Source of the DNA: Acetobacter vaccinii
GTDB lineage: Bacteria; Pseudomonadota; Alphaproteobacteria; Acetobacterales; Acetobacteraceae
Length of the DNA: 64,000 bases
Direction of reading: 5' to 3'
Assembly (NCBI RefSeq): GCF_008365315.1
Contig: NZ_CP043506.1
Span: forward strand, 1,040,001 to 1,104,000
Under the pieces are notes generated by a model. That model ran no database searches, was not told the origin of the DNA, and saw only the letters and a list, made by a program, of their open reading frames with translations. This document shows, one piece after another, positions 18,010 through 27,993 of the stretch. How positions within the stretch are numbered: the first letter of the stretch is position 1; every line of letters starts with the position of its first letter. The position numbers and the translations under genes were made by a program.

Positions 18010-19077
18010 TTACGCCAGCAAAAACCACAGCCCGAACACGCATTGGTCGGGCAGCGCACTCCGCCGCATGGCGCGCAGCCGCCAGAGAGTTCTGGCCCTG
18101 CGCCAGCGGGCTGGCCCGGCATCATCCAGCACCCCACGCAACCCGTGCAGCCCCGCTCTATTCTGGGCCGACAGGGCAGGGTGCAGCAGCAGCGCGCTGA
18201 TGTTGGCGTTAAAAATATCCATGAACTGCCGCGGCCCACGCCGCAGCGCACCAGCCGCCCGCACCACGAGCCGGGCAGATGCCCCCACCGTGTTGCCTCC
18301 ATGCTGGCGGTAGAACAGCGTGGGTTGATTATCCACCACAATACGCCCTCCAGCCCCGCTGACCACCAGATAGGCCCACCAGTCATGCAGGATGGCCGCA
18401 GGCGGCGGGCACTGGCACACAAGCCGCACGGCCTGGGCAGACAGCACAACGGTGCAGCCGGTCGCGATGTTCTGTGTCAGCGCCATGAGGAAGCAGGGCG
18501 AGGGCGGGAGCCGCGGCGACAGGCCCAGCGGGCGCAGGGCCGAATCCGTCAGCACCTGCCGGGAGCAATACAGCGCAGGTGCGCCCTCCGGCTGGCAGGC
18601 CAGCGCCACCAGAGCCCTGTGCAACTTGTCAGGGAACCAGACATCATCCTGATCACAAAACGCCACGGGCATATTCTGGGGGGCATGGGCCAGCAGCCAG
18701 GCATAAGAGCGCATGACCCCCAGATGGCTGCCTCCCTCCGGGGCAGGCACGGCCACGCAGCGCCCCGCCCCTCCGGCCTGCGCCTGAAAACGATGCATGA
18801 TGGCTGTACTGCCGTCGTGCGATCCATCGTCACGCCAGTACAGCACCCACTCCACCCCGCGCTGCTCCAGCAGGGAGGCCAGCAGGGCTTCCAGAAAAGC
18901 CGCGCCATTGTAAACGGACAGGAGAATACAGACCGTCGGGAGCGGGGCTACTGTCGCGCAGGCCAGGGCGGGCAGGCCACCACTGCCGCCATCCGCCAGC
19001 CGCCATGCGGGCCTTGGCTGCTTGTGTCGCACCTGTCTGCGCCTTTCCCCATGGGTTTGGGTCTTCACACCCACCAC
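18010..19077 (-). CDS. Glycosyltransferase family 2 protein
   Basis: A 355-residue inverting glycosyltransferase with a GT-A fold. The domain opens at residue 49 (VCILLSVYNGAAFLEALL). It has DDGSHDGS at 83-90 for nucleotide-sugar binding, CDQDDVWFPDKL at 141-152 with the DxD-like acidic cluster, and HDWWAYLV as the likely catalytic region. This pattern is close to rhamnosyltransferase-like enzymes of cell-surface glycans. The first 45 residues are not conserved in character, and the start is a GTG within several GTGs, so it is uncertain. Its 3' end converges on tRNA-Thr. Confidence 0.85.
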   Translation of the reverse strand: MVGVKTQTHGERRRQVRHKQPRPAWRLADGGSGGLPALACATVAPLPTVCILLSVYNGAAFLEALLASLLEQRGVEWVLYWRDDGSHDGSTAIMHRFQAQAGGAGRCVAVPAPEGGSHLGVMRSYAWLLAHAPQNMPVAFCDQDDVWFPDKLHRALVALACQPEGAPALYCSRQVLTDSALRPLGLSPRLPPSPCFLMALTQNIATGCTVVLSAQAVRLVCQCPPPAAILHDWWAYLVVSGAGGRIVVDNQPTLFYRQHGGNTVGASARLVVRAAGALRRGPRQFMDIFNANISALLLHPALSAQNRAGLHGLRGVLDDAGPARWRRARTLWRLRAMRRSALPDQCVFGLWFLLA

Positions 19078-19442
19078 ACGGCCGCGCAGGCCCGTTGGGT
19101 TGAAGGCAATGCGACACTCTAGGCAGCAACATCATAAAAATTCTTAAAGGACAGGCGGCCGATTTTATCCCTGCTTTCAAGTATTGGCTGTACACTCGCA
19201 CCCAATGCTTTGACCTCTGCACGCCCGGCGGCCAGCACAGTTCTGGCCCCCTGTCTGACGGCCTTCCCTTGCGCGCCTGAAAGAGAGAACATGCCGCCCA
19301 TGGCCCCGCACCCCACAGACAGACCGGAGATGTCGCACTGACCCTGCCACGCGAGACCGCCCGCAGCCCTGGCCTGCCACCACAGGCCACCATACCGGAC
19401 CACTGGCGCGCCACCCCTTTCTACACCGCTCTGACACGCTCC
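19078..19442. other. 365-bp divergent gene-free stretch between glycosyltransferase and PLP-enzyme genes
   Basis: No coding sequence is supported on either strand. It must hold promoters for both divergent genes, but I could not identify a convincing -35/-10 pair or operator in it. Confidence 0.4.
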
Positions 19443-21320
19443 ATGGCCGGGCTATGCGCGGGGGCTGCCCTGACGGCCGAGAGTGCTATGCGCTTTCTTG
19501 TCATTGCCGCGCGGGCCTGCGCCTGTATCCGCCCCGCCCTGCACCCCCGCCCGGACTGGGCGCAGGACATGGCGGGGCCAACACCCCCACTACCAGACAG
19601 GCTGGCCGCCTGCCTGACAGACCTGTGGCCTCTGGCGCGCACGCAGCACGGCACCCTGCCACCCAGCCCACCCCCGGCCTCGCCCGAGTGGCTGCACACC
19701 GCATGGTCCCTCATCCGCCCCCCCTGCCAGATGATGGAAACCGGAGGGGACGAACGGCTGGACCCCGACCCCACCACCCGGCTGAACCGCTACGGCACCT
19801 GTGGCCACAGCAGGCCCGATGTGCTGGCATTTTCCTCCTCCACAGCGTCGTTTCCCTCCCCACTGGCCTGCACCGCAATGGAGGCTGCATGGTTTGGCCT
19901 CATGCAGGATCTGGCATACCAGCGCCCCTCCACCAGCATGGCCGAACTGCGTGCTTTTGTGGCTGCTCATTTCGGGGCGGACAGTGCCGGGCATGTTGTC
20001 ATGGCCGCATCAGGCACCGACTGCTCTCTAGCGGCACTCGCGCTCTGTGCCATGGGGGGGGCGACCGTCAGCACCATTCTGCCCGGCGCGGAGGAGACAG
20101 GCAGCGGCGTGCCCATGGCCACCCTTGGCCGCCACTTTGCCCACCGCACGGCCCGAGGCATTGCAGTGGAACCGGGCCGGGTCATTGCCGGGTTTGCCGC
20201 GCATAACCTGTGCATCGCCATCCCACTGCGCACGCAGGATGGCACATTGCGGGCCGAAGCCTCTGTGCAGGCCGCCTGCGCGCAGGCCGTGACAGCCGCG
20301 CTGGCACAGGGCCACCGGGTGCTGCTGTATCTGCTCGATGTATCCAAAACCGGGCTGATGGCCCCAGCCCCCGACACCATCCGCGCCCTTCAGGCGCTGG
20401 ACCCCGCACGGGTGGATGTGCTGGTGGATGGCTGTCAGGCACGGCTGACACCCGCCCATGTCCGCGCCTATCTGGCTCAGGGCTGGGCTGTCATGGTCAC
20501 GGGCTCAAAGTTCTTTGCCGGCCCTGCCTTCTGCGGAGCACTGCTGCTGCCCGAACACTGGCGCGCCCGGCTGGAGACCGGCGCGTTACCCTCCGGTCTG
20601 GCCGATTACGCGCACCAGAACGAATGGCCACCGCTGCCTGCCGCACAGGCCACCCTGCCCACGGGGCTAAATAGCGGGCTGGTGCTACGCTGGACCGGTG
20701 CCAGAGCGGAAATGGCAGCCTTTGCCGCTGTCCCCGCCCGTGCGCGGCGCGTACGGCTGGGGCGTTTTCTCTCCGGGGTGGAGCACCTGCTACGCCAGTG
20801 CCCCTGCGTGCTGCCCGTGACTGCTGCCTCCCCCCGCCGCGCCCATCAGGACGACACCTGGGCTGGGCGGCAGAGCATTTTTTCCTTCCTCATCCTCGCA
20901 CCGGGCGGGGCCGGGGTGCTGGACATGCCCCGCAGCCGCCTGCTGCACCGCTGGCTTCAGGCGGATCTGTCTGCCTGTCTGCCCCCCCACAAGGCCACAC
21001 TGGCAGCCATGGCCTGTTATGTCGGCCAGCCTGTGGCCATGACCCACCCTCAGGCTCCAGGTAACATTGCCGGGGCATTGCGGATTGCCGCCAGCGCCCG
21101 CCATGCCGCCACACCCCAGCACGACCCCGCCGGGTTTATTGACAGCGAAATCAGCAAGGTCGGGCTGGTGCTGGACAAGATCGCGCTGATCCTGCGCCAC
21201 TGGGACAGTGTGGCCCGGCACAACCCGGCCCCGACCCTCCCACTCGCCCCCGACACCCCGCCCCAGACCGCCTTTACGGCCTTGCGCTCCGCCCCGACTG
21301 AAAGCAAAAAAGACGCATGA
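19443..21320 (+). CDS. Class-V aminotransferase-fold PLP-dependent enzyme of unknown function (625 aa)
   Basis: A predicted fold-type I pyridoxal-phosphate enzyme. The core matches the class-V (cysteine desulfurase/kynureninase-like) pattern. It has a phosphate-binding-like ASGTD at 189-193, LLDVSKTGLMAP at 297-308, the cofactor-contacting VDGCQ (D329, Q332), and the probable Schiff-base lysine K356 in VTGSKFFAGPAFCGALLLP. It is far longer than the usual roughly 400 residues, with about 120 extra N-terminal and about 200 C-terminal residues that I cannot assign. No desulfurase active-site cysteine loop is evident. Its stop overlaps the start of a histidine phosphatase (ATGA), implying coupled translation. 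The reaction and substrate are unknown. Confidence 0.7.
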   Translation: MAGLCAGAALTAESAMRFLVIAARACACIRPALHPRPDWAQDMAGPTPPLPDRLAACLTDLWPLARTQHGTLPPSPPPASPEWLHTAWSLIRPPCQMMETGGDERLDPDPTTRLNRYGTCGHSRPDVLAFSSSTASFPSPLACTAMEAAWFGLMQDLAYQRPSTSMAELRAFVAAHFGADSAGHVVMAASGTDCSLAALALCAMGGATVSTILPGAEETGSGVPMATLGRHFAHRTARGIAVEPGRVIAGFAAHNLCIAIPLRTQDGTLRAEASVQAACAQAVTAALAQGHRVLLYLLDVSKTGLMAPAPDTIRALQALDPARVDVLVDGCQARLTPAHVRAYLAQGWAVMVTGSKFFAGPAFCGALLLPEHWRARLETGALPSGLADYAHQNEWPPLPAAQATLPTGLNSGLVLRWTGARAEMAAFAAVPARARRVRLGRFLSGVEHLLRQCPCVLPVTAASPRRAHQDDTWAGRQSIFSFLILAPGGAGVLDMPRSRLLHRWLQADLSACLPPHKATLAAMACYVGQPVAMTHPQAPGNIAGALRIAASARHAATPQHDPAGFIDSEISKVGLVLDKIALILRHWDSVARHNPAPTLPLAPDTPPQTAFTALRSAPTESKKDA

Positions 21321-22006
21321 GTGAACAGACAGCCTCCGACACCCCGTCCTCTCAGGATCATTTTCTTGACGGGCCAAAGCTGCCGCCGGGCATTACCCGC
21401 TTCTGGCTGATCCGCCACGCCCTGGTGGAGGAAAACGCCCGCATGTGCATGTACGGCAGCATGGATGTGCCGCTCTGCCCCGACAGCCTGATTGCCCAAA
21501 AGCCCATGTACCGTGCCCTGGCCGCCCGCCTCCCGCGCCCGGCCCACTGGTTTGTCAGCCCGCTGTCGCGCACGCGTGAGACCGCCCGCGCCATTGCCGA
21601 AGCCGGATACGGCACTGTGCCCCTGAAGGAAGAAGCCGAGCTGATTGAGCAGAACCTGGGCACCTGGCAGGGCATGCGCTACGCGGGGCTGCACCAGCAC
21701 CTGACCCTACCCCCCCACCCCTTCTGGCCTGTCGGGGCCACGGAATGCCCCCCCGAGGGGGAAAGCATGATCGGGGTCTGCGCCCGTGTGGGCCGCCTGC
21801 TGGACAGGCTGGCCGTCACAAACGCGGGGCAGGACATGGTAGCTGTGGCGCATGGGGGTGTTATCCGCGCGGCACTGGCCCATGCCCTGCGGATCCATGC
21901 CGAAACGGCGCTGCATTTTTCGGTCCAGAACCTCTCGCTGACCATTCTGGAGCACCTGCCCTCCGGCTGGCGGGTAGTGACAGTCAACGAACTGCCGGGT
22001 ATCTGA
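21317..22006 (+). CDS. Histidine phosphatase family protein
   Basis: A 229-residue member of the phosphoglycerate mutase-like superfamily. The phospho-histidine motif is LIRHALVEEN (R33, H34). SPLSRTRETA and EQNLGTWQG follow, then the second catalytic histidine H179 in VAVAHGGVIRA. This layout resembles alpha-ribazole phosphatase (CobC) and other small-molecule phosphatases, but no cobalamin genes are near. It overlaps the PLP-enzyme gene by four bases, so the two probably act in one pathway. The substrate is unknown. Confidence 0.85.
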   Translation: MSEQTASDTPSSQDHFLDGPKLPPGITRFWLIRHALVEENARMCMYGSMDVPLCPDSLIAQKPMYRALAARLPRPAHWFVSPLSRTRETARAIAEAGYGTVPLKEEAELIEQNLGTWQGMRYAGLHQHLTLPPHPFWPVGATECPPEGESMIGVCARVGRLLDRLAVTNAGQDMVAVAHGGVIRAALAHALRIHAETALHFSVQNLSLTILEHLPSGWRVVTVNELPGI

Positions 22007-22089
22007 CTCAGGCGCGAAAACCGCCGCGCCGGGGCCGGGGCGACTGACCGGCCCACCTGCGCCCATGTCCTTACTGGAGGGTTTTGCCC

Positions 22090-23547
<1,458 letters not shown>

Positions 23548-23667
23548 ACCCTGCCACGGCCCGGCGGTGGGCATAGCGATGTTCTGTTCCCCGCCCCGCC
23601 ATGCTAGAGCATGGGCCAATGGACGGTACGCCCGCCACAGGCGGGCCTGATGAGTGGAAGACAGAGT

Positions 23668-24930
23668 ATGGTCGAAACCGAATTTCGCAGCCCCTTCATG
23701 CAGGAAGCCGCCGCACGCGGCTTTATCTTTCAGTGCACCGACCCCCAGGGGCTGGATGCGCTGATGGTGCAGGGACCTGTCGGGGCGTATATCGGCTTTG
23801 ACCCCACGGCGGACAGCCTGCATGTGGGCAGCCTGATCCAGATCATGCTGCTGCGCCTGCTGCAACGCCACGGCCACCGCCCCTTTGCCCTTATGGGCGG
23901 CGGCACGGCCCGCATCGGGGACCCCTCCTTCCGGGAGGAAGCCCGCCGCCTGATGACGGAAGACATCATCCAGACCAATCTGGCGGGTATTGAATCCTGC
24001 CTGCGCCAGTTTCTGACCTTTGGGAATGCCCCCTCCGACGCACGGCTTGTCAACAATGCCGACTGGCTGGACAAGCTGGCCTATATCGACCTGCTGCGCG
24101 ATGTGGGGGTCCATTTTTCCATCAGCCGCATGCTGGCGTTCGACTCCGTCCGCAGCAGACTGGAGCGCGAACAGGGGCTGACGTTCCTGGAGTTCAATTA
24201 CTCCATCCTGCAATCCTACGACTTCCGCGAGCTCAACCGCAGGCAGGGCGTGCAGCTCCAGCTTGGCGGGTCTGACCAGTGGGGCAACATTGTCTCGGGC
24301 GTGGAACTTGTCCGCCGCACCGACCAGACCGCTGTCATGGGCCTGACAACGCCGCTGCTGACCACCGCATCGGGCGCCAAAATGGGCAAGACCGCCAATG
24401 GCGCTGTCTGGCTTTCCCCCGAGCGGATGAGCGCGTTTGACTACTGGCAGTTCTGGCGCAACACGGAGGATGCCGATGTCGGCCGCTTCCTGCGCCTGTT
24501 TACCGAACTGCCGCTGGAAGAATGTGCCCGGCTGGAAGCCATGACCGGGGCAGATATCAACGACGCCAAGAAGGTTCTGGCCACCGAGGCCACAGCCCTG
24601 TGCCATGGCCGCGTAGCCGCCCTTGCCGCCGCCGAAGCTGCCCGCCAGACCTTTGAGGAAGGTCGCGTTACCGCTGCTGACCTGCCTGTACACACCATGC
24701 CCGCCGCCCAACTGGCCGAGGGTGTTCCCGTCTTCCGCCTGCTGGTGGAGACCGGGCTGGCCAAAACCAATGGCGAGGCCCGCAGGCTGGTGCGCGGGGG
24801 TGGCGCACGGCTGAACACGGTTGTTGTGGAAGATGAAAACCGGGTGATCTCGACACAGGATATGGTCGATGACGGGATCCGGCTTTCTGCTGGACGCAAG
24901 CACCACATTCTGATCAAGCTGGAAGACTGA
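23668..24930 (+). CDS. tyrS: Tyrosine--tRNA ligase
   Basis: Class I aminoacyl-tRNA synthetase charging tRNA-Tyr (420 residues). The nucleotide-binding motifs are LHVGSL (HIGH type, residues 51-56) and AKMGKT (KMSKS type, about residue 236). [19 protein letters not shown] and [12 protein letters not shown] are TyrRS-specific. A C-terminal S4 RNA-binding domain follows ([18 protein letters not shown]). I chose the ATG at 23668, preceded by GGAAG; longer starts at 23611 and 23650 lack this. The gene stands alone. Confidence 0.96.
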   Translation: MVETEFRSPFMQEAAARGFIFQCTDPQGLDALMVQGPVGAYIGFDPTADSLHVGSLIQIMLLRLLQRHGHRPFALMGGGTARIGDPSFREEARRLMTEDIIQTNLAGIESCLRQFLTFGNAPSDARLVNNADWLDKLAYIDLLRDVGVHFSISRMLAFDSVRSRLEREQGLTFLEFNYSILQSYDFRELNRRQGVQLQLGGSDQWGNIVSGVELVRRTDQTAVMGLTTPLLTTASGAKMGKTANGAVWLSPERMSAFDYWQFWRNTEDADVGRFLRLFTELPLEECARLEAMTGADINDAKKVLATEATALCHGRVAALAAAEAARQTFEEGRVTAADLPVHTMPAAQLAEGVPVFRLLVETGLAKTNGEARRLVRGGGARLNTVVVEDENRVISTQDMVDDGIRLSAGRKHHILIKLED

Positions 24931-24969
24931 CACCGCCCCACCACCACGCTGTTAAGGGGAGCAACCATC

Positions 24970-25464
24970 ATGAAGCGCATAGTCCTGAGCCTGTCCGCCC
25001 TGAGCCTGCTTGCCACGCTGTCGGGCTGTGGCGGGCCGCCACCACGCGGTGGCATGTATGGGGGTGGAGGCGGCGGTTATGGATACGGGTACGGCTATGG
25101 CCGCCCAGCCCCACCACCCCCGGCCTACGGCGGCTGGGGCGGCGGTGGCGGATGGCGACCGGGTGGCGGTGGTCCACAGGGAGGCATGGGCCCTGGCCCC
25201 CAAGGCAGGCCCGGTGGTGGACAGCCCGGTGGCTGGCAGCAGGGCGGCCGACCCCAGGGTGGGGGTGGCCCCGGCAACAGACCGGGTGGTGGGCAGAATA
25301 ACGGCCCCAGCATACGCCCCGGTGGCAGACCGGGCGGTGGTTCTGGCTGGGGGGCTGGCAACAGGCCACAGGGCGGGCCTGGTGGCGGTGGCCAGCAGGG
25401 CAGACCCCAAAGAGGCGGCAATCGCCCCGGTGGTGGGCAGGATGGCGGCCCACCCCGCCGCTAG
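24970..25464 (+). CDS. Gly/Pro/Gln-rich putative lipoprotein
   Basis: A 164-residue low-complexity protein with a clear lipoprotein signal (MKRIVLSLSALSLLATLSGC, lipid site C20) and the ribosome site AAGGGGAGC. The rest is dominated by glycine, proline, glutamine and arginine in short GGG, RPGGG and GPGG units, with a GYGYGYGYG stretch near the N-terminus. It has no recognised domain. The tail is basic. It lies 39 bp after tyrS. An envelope-associated structural or adhesive role is a guess. Confidence 0.65.
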   Translation: MKRIVLSLSALSLLATLSGCGGPPPRGGMYGGGGGGYGYGYGYGRPAPPPPAYGGWGGGGGWRPGGGGPQGGMGPGPQGRPGGGQPGGWQQGGRPQGGGGPGNRPGGGQNNGPSIRPGGRPGGGSGWGAGNRPQGGPGGGGQQGRPQRGGNRPGGGQDGGPPRR

Positions 25465-25577
25465 GCTTTGGTGACGGAACCAACACCAGAAGGCTGGGGG
25501 TGACCCCAGCCAGGGAAGCCCCTTACTCGCCACGCAGGTCACGCTGCCATGCTGAAATTATGCCAACCAATGAAAAC

Positions 25578-25675
25578 AAAAGAATAAAAGTTTTTGGGTG
25601 TTCCCTTTTTTCAAAAAGGGGACAGTCTTCGCAGCTTTTTGAAAAAAAACTTCACCAAAAACTTTTATCTTTTTT
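25578..25675. repeat. Palindromic intergenic repeat, copy 1 (inverted relative to copy 2)
   Basis: An AT-rich inverted repeat whose outer arms read AAAAGAATAAAAGTTTTTGG at 25578 and the complement of GATAAAAGTTTTTGGTG ending near 25672. An inner hairpin, CCCTTTTTTCAAAAAGGG, lies at 25603-25620. Positions 25650-25674, read on the minus strand, match 24 of 25 bases of copy 2 at 27021-27045. It may also act as a transcription terminator. Confidence 0.75.
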
Positions 25676-25755
25676 AGAGTATTCTGCTGCAATACTCGCA
25701 GAGAGTTCTTGCTCTCAATCACGTCTGCTTGACAGCACACGCCACACACAGGCCC

Positions 25756-27012
25756 ATGGCAGATATGGACACACTCAGCCTGATTGCCCTGCTGCTAACC
25801 CTGTCGGCTGGTTTCAGCATTCTCAACCACCATACGCTGCGCCTGCCAGTAACCATTGGGGTGCTGGTATTTTCGCTGCTGACCTCCCTTCTGGTCATGG
25901 CGCTGAACCCGCTGATACCCGCCTATGACCTGCTGGCCCTGCCACGCTCAGTACTTGGTGCCATCAACCTGCCGCACACGCTGCTCAATGGTGCCTTGTC
26001 CTTTCTGCTGTTTGCAGGGGCCATGCAGGTCAGTCTGGCGGACATGAAAGCCCGCCTGCTCTCTGTAACAGCGCTGGCTATTCTCGGCACAGTTCTGTCT
26101 GTTCTTCTACTGGCAGGGGCAAGCTGGTCTGTCTTTGCCCTGCTGCACCACCCGGTGCCCTTTATCTGGTGTGTAGTGCTGGGGGCAATCCTTGCACCGA
26201 CCGATCCTGTCTCGGTCGTCGGCATGCTCAAACGCCTTGGCCTGCCCGCCCCCCTGCAAGCTATTTTTGCAGGAGAAAGCCTGTTTAACGATGGTGTGGG
26301 CGTTGTGATTTTTGGCGTGACAATCGGGCTGGCCACAGGGGACAGCCAGACCTTTGCCACACAGGATCTGGCACTGGCCTTCTGCCGCGAAGCTCTGGGA
26401 GGCGGCATACTGGGGGCCATAACCGGCTGGATTGCACTGCATGTTCTTAAAAACCAGCGTGACCCGCATATCGACCTGCTGGTGTCGCTAGCCCTCGCAA
26501 CAGGCACCTTCAGCCTTGCCAATCAGCTTGGCATGTCCGGGGCCATTGCCGTTGTGGTGGCGGGGATGAGCTTTGGCACAAACCGCAGCCACGCCATTCT
26601 GGATGCCCCCTCCCGCAAGGAACTGGATGCCGCCTGGGGGCTGATTGATGAAGTGCTGAATATTCTGCTGTTTTTATTGATCGGCTTTGAAATTCTGGAC
26701 ATCACCCTGCACCCCTTTGTGCTGGCGGTTATGCTGTGTGTCATTCCCCTTTCCATTGGTGCGCGGGGGCTCAGCGTCTTGCTGTCCACCCTGCCTGTGT
26801 ACCTACGCAAGCGTGGCAATGGGCGGATGCTGGCCATTCTGACATGGGGGGGCCTGCGTGGGGGTATTTCTGTTGCGCTGGCACTGGGGCTGCCTGCTGG
26901 TCCCCTGCGCGACCTGCTGCTGCCTGTCTGTTATGGGGTGGTTGTCTTCACCATTCTTGTGCAGGGTCTGACCATGGAACGACTGGCCCGCAAGCTCTAC
27001 CCAACACCATAA
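25756..27012 (+). CDS. Cation:proton antiporter, CPA1 (NhaP-type)
   Basis: A 418-residue inner-membrane exchanger of Na+ or K+ for H+ with about twelve hydrophobic segments. The CPA1 core is visible as APTDPVSVVGMLKRLG and AIFAGESLFNDGVGVVIF, with the ND pair typical of this group. A later amphipathic segment has LTWGGLRGGISVALALGLP, also characteristic of NhaP/NHE proteins. I chose the ATG at 25756. The gene is flanked on both sides by copies of one palindromic repeat in opposite orientation. Ion specificity cannot be read from the sequence. Confidence 0.92.
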   Translation: MADMDTLSLIALLLTLSAGFSILNHHTLRLPVTIGVLVFSLLTSLLVMALNPLIPAYDLLALPRSVLGAINLPHTLLNGALSFLLFAGAMQVSLADMKARLLSVTALAILGTVLSVLLLAGASWSVFALLHHPVPFIWCVVLGAILAPTDPVSVVGMLKRLGLPAPLQAIFAGESLFNDGVGVVIFGVTIGLATGDSQTFATQDLALAFCREALGGGILGAITGWIALHVLKNQRDPHIDLLVSLALATGTFSLANQLGMSGAIAVVVAGMSFGTNRSHAILDAPSRKELDAAWGLIDEVLNILLFLLIGFEILDITLHPFVLAVMLCVIPLSIGARGLSVLLSTLPVYLRKRGNGRMLAILTWGGLRGGISVALALGLPAGPLRDLLLPVCYGVVVFTILVQGLTMERLARKLYPTP

Positions 27013-27020
27013 GCCCTTTT

Positions 27021-27082
27021 AAAAAGACAAAAGTTTTTGGTGAAGCTTTTTCCAAAAAGCTTCAAAGACCTTCATCTTTTTG
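27021..27082. repeat. Palindromic intergenic repeat, copy 2
   Basis: The element begins 9 bp after the antiporter stop. It has imperfect outer arms (27021-27033 and 27069-27081) and a perfect inner hairpin, GAAGCTTTTT-CC-AAAAAGCTTC, at 27042-27063. Its first 25 bases match copy 1 in the opposite orientation with one difference. It could double as the antiporter terminator. Confidence 0.75.
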
Positions 27083-27105
27083 AAAACCCGAATACAACGC
27101 GGCCC

Positions 27106-27534
27106 TCAGTCGTCCAAACGGGCACTGCGACCTCGTTTGATCGTGGCCCGGTGGGCTTTGCCGTCCAGCCTGCGCTGGCGGGAGGCACGACTGGGCCGGG
27201 TCGCGACCCGAAAAGCCGGACGATGGGCAGCCTCACGAATAAGCCCGGCCAGACGCTCCACCGCGTCCTCCCGGTTGCGCTGCTGGGTGCGAAACCGCCG
27301 TGCGGTAATCACAATCACCCCATCCCGCGTCGCCCTGGTGCCTGCGACCTCCAGCAACCGGGCGCGCACCCGCTCAGGCAACGAGGGTGAGCGGGCCGCA
27401 TCAAACCGCAACTGGGCCGCTGTAGCCACCTTGTTGACATTCTGCCCCCCAGGGCCGGATGCCAGAATGTAGCTGACCTCCAGTTCGGACTCGGCCAGAC
27501 ACAGCCCAGGGAGAATGTGGATTACTGTTGCCAT
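27106..27534 (-). CDS. arfB: Alternative ribosome-rescue factor / peptidyl-tRNA hydrolase ArfB
   Basis: ArfB (YaeJ) enters the A site of stalled ribosomes and releases the peptide. The 142-residue protein has the release-factor motif ASGPGGQNVNKVATAAQLRFD (GGQ at 29-31). It ends in a basic tail (RRLDGKAHRATIKRGR) that plugs the mRNA channel in this family. There is no codon-recognition domain, which separates it from RF1/RF2. The start at 27534 is the best fit, though its ribosome site is weak. Confidence 0.92.
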   Translation of the reverse strand: MATVIHILPGLCLAESELEVSYILASGPGGQNVNKVATAAQLRFDAARSPSLPERVRARLLEVAGTRATRDGVIVITARRFRTQQRNREDAVERLAGLIREAAHRPAFRVATRPSRASRQRRLDGKAHRATIKRGRSARLDD

Positions 27535-27660
27535 CTGCGCGGCATAGCATGTTTTGCCATGGGGGGAATTGCTTACCAGCGGGCCGTGCCAAACATTCAG
27601 GCTGGTTCCAGATGCCTCGCGCATCACGACCCTCCGTCACACATGCTGCTGTCCCGGATT

Positions 27661-27673
27661 GATACAATGTATC
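27661..27673. promoter_or_regulatory. Palindrome GATACA-A-TGTATC, candidate operator
   Basis: A perfect 13-bp palindrome (6-bp arms, one central base) lies between arfB and tRNA-Gln. GATACA/TGTATC-type sites are used by several TetR-family regulators, and a TetR-like gene ends 320 bp away. The link is only positional. Confidence 0.3.
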
Positions 27674-27805
27674 GGAAACGCCGCGATGACCCGGAGTATG
27701 TGCCCCGACAGGCACAGGAGTGCGCTGTCAAAAACGCACTGATAGCAATGGTCTCTGGCGTCAGACAGCCACCGGACCATGTATTGCAGACAAATTTTCA
27801 GAAAA

Positions 27806-27880
27806 TGGCTGGGGCGGGAGGATTCGAACCTCCGCATGGCGGAATCAAAATCCGCTGCCTTACCGCTTGGCTACGCCCCA
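27806..27880 (-). tRNA. tRNA-Gln (anticodon TTG)
   Basis: A 75-nt cloverleaf on the minus strand with encoded CCA. The acceptor TGGGGCG pairs with CGCCCCA. The anticodon stem GCGGA/TCCGC has loop TTTTGAT (anticodon TTG, glutamine). The T arm is GGAGG/CCTCC with loop TTCGAAT. It lies 113 bp beyond the TetR-like gene on the same strand. Confidence 0.97.
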
Positions 27881-27993
27881 ACAACACGCCTCAAGACACT
27901 GGCAAAGCCCAGCGCCATACGGCGTGGCTCCCTTTTACGCTGAACTGGCGGGTTTCGTAAAGACCACCTGTCGCATGAAATCGGCCCCGTGTT

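Noticed and set aside
25060..25460. Apparent tandem GGTGG-type repeats
   Set aside because: They are irregular codon-level repeats of a low-complexity coding region, not a tandem array or CRISPR.
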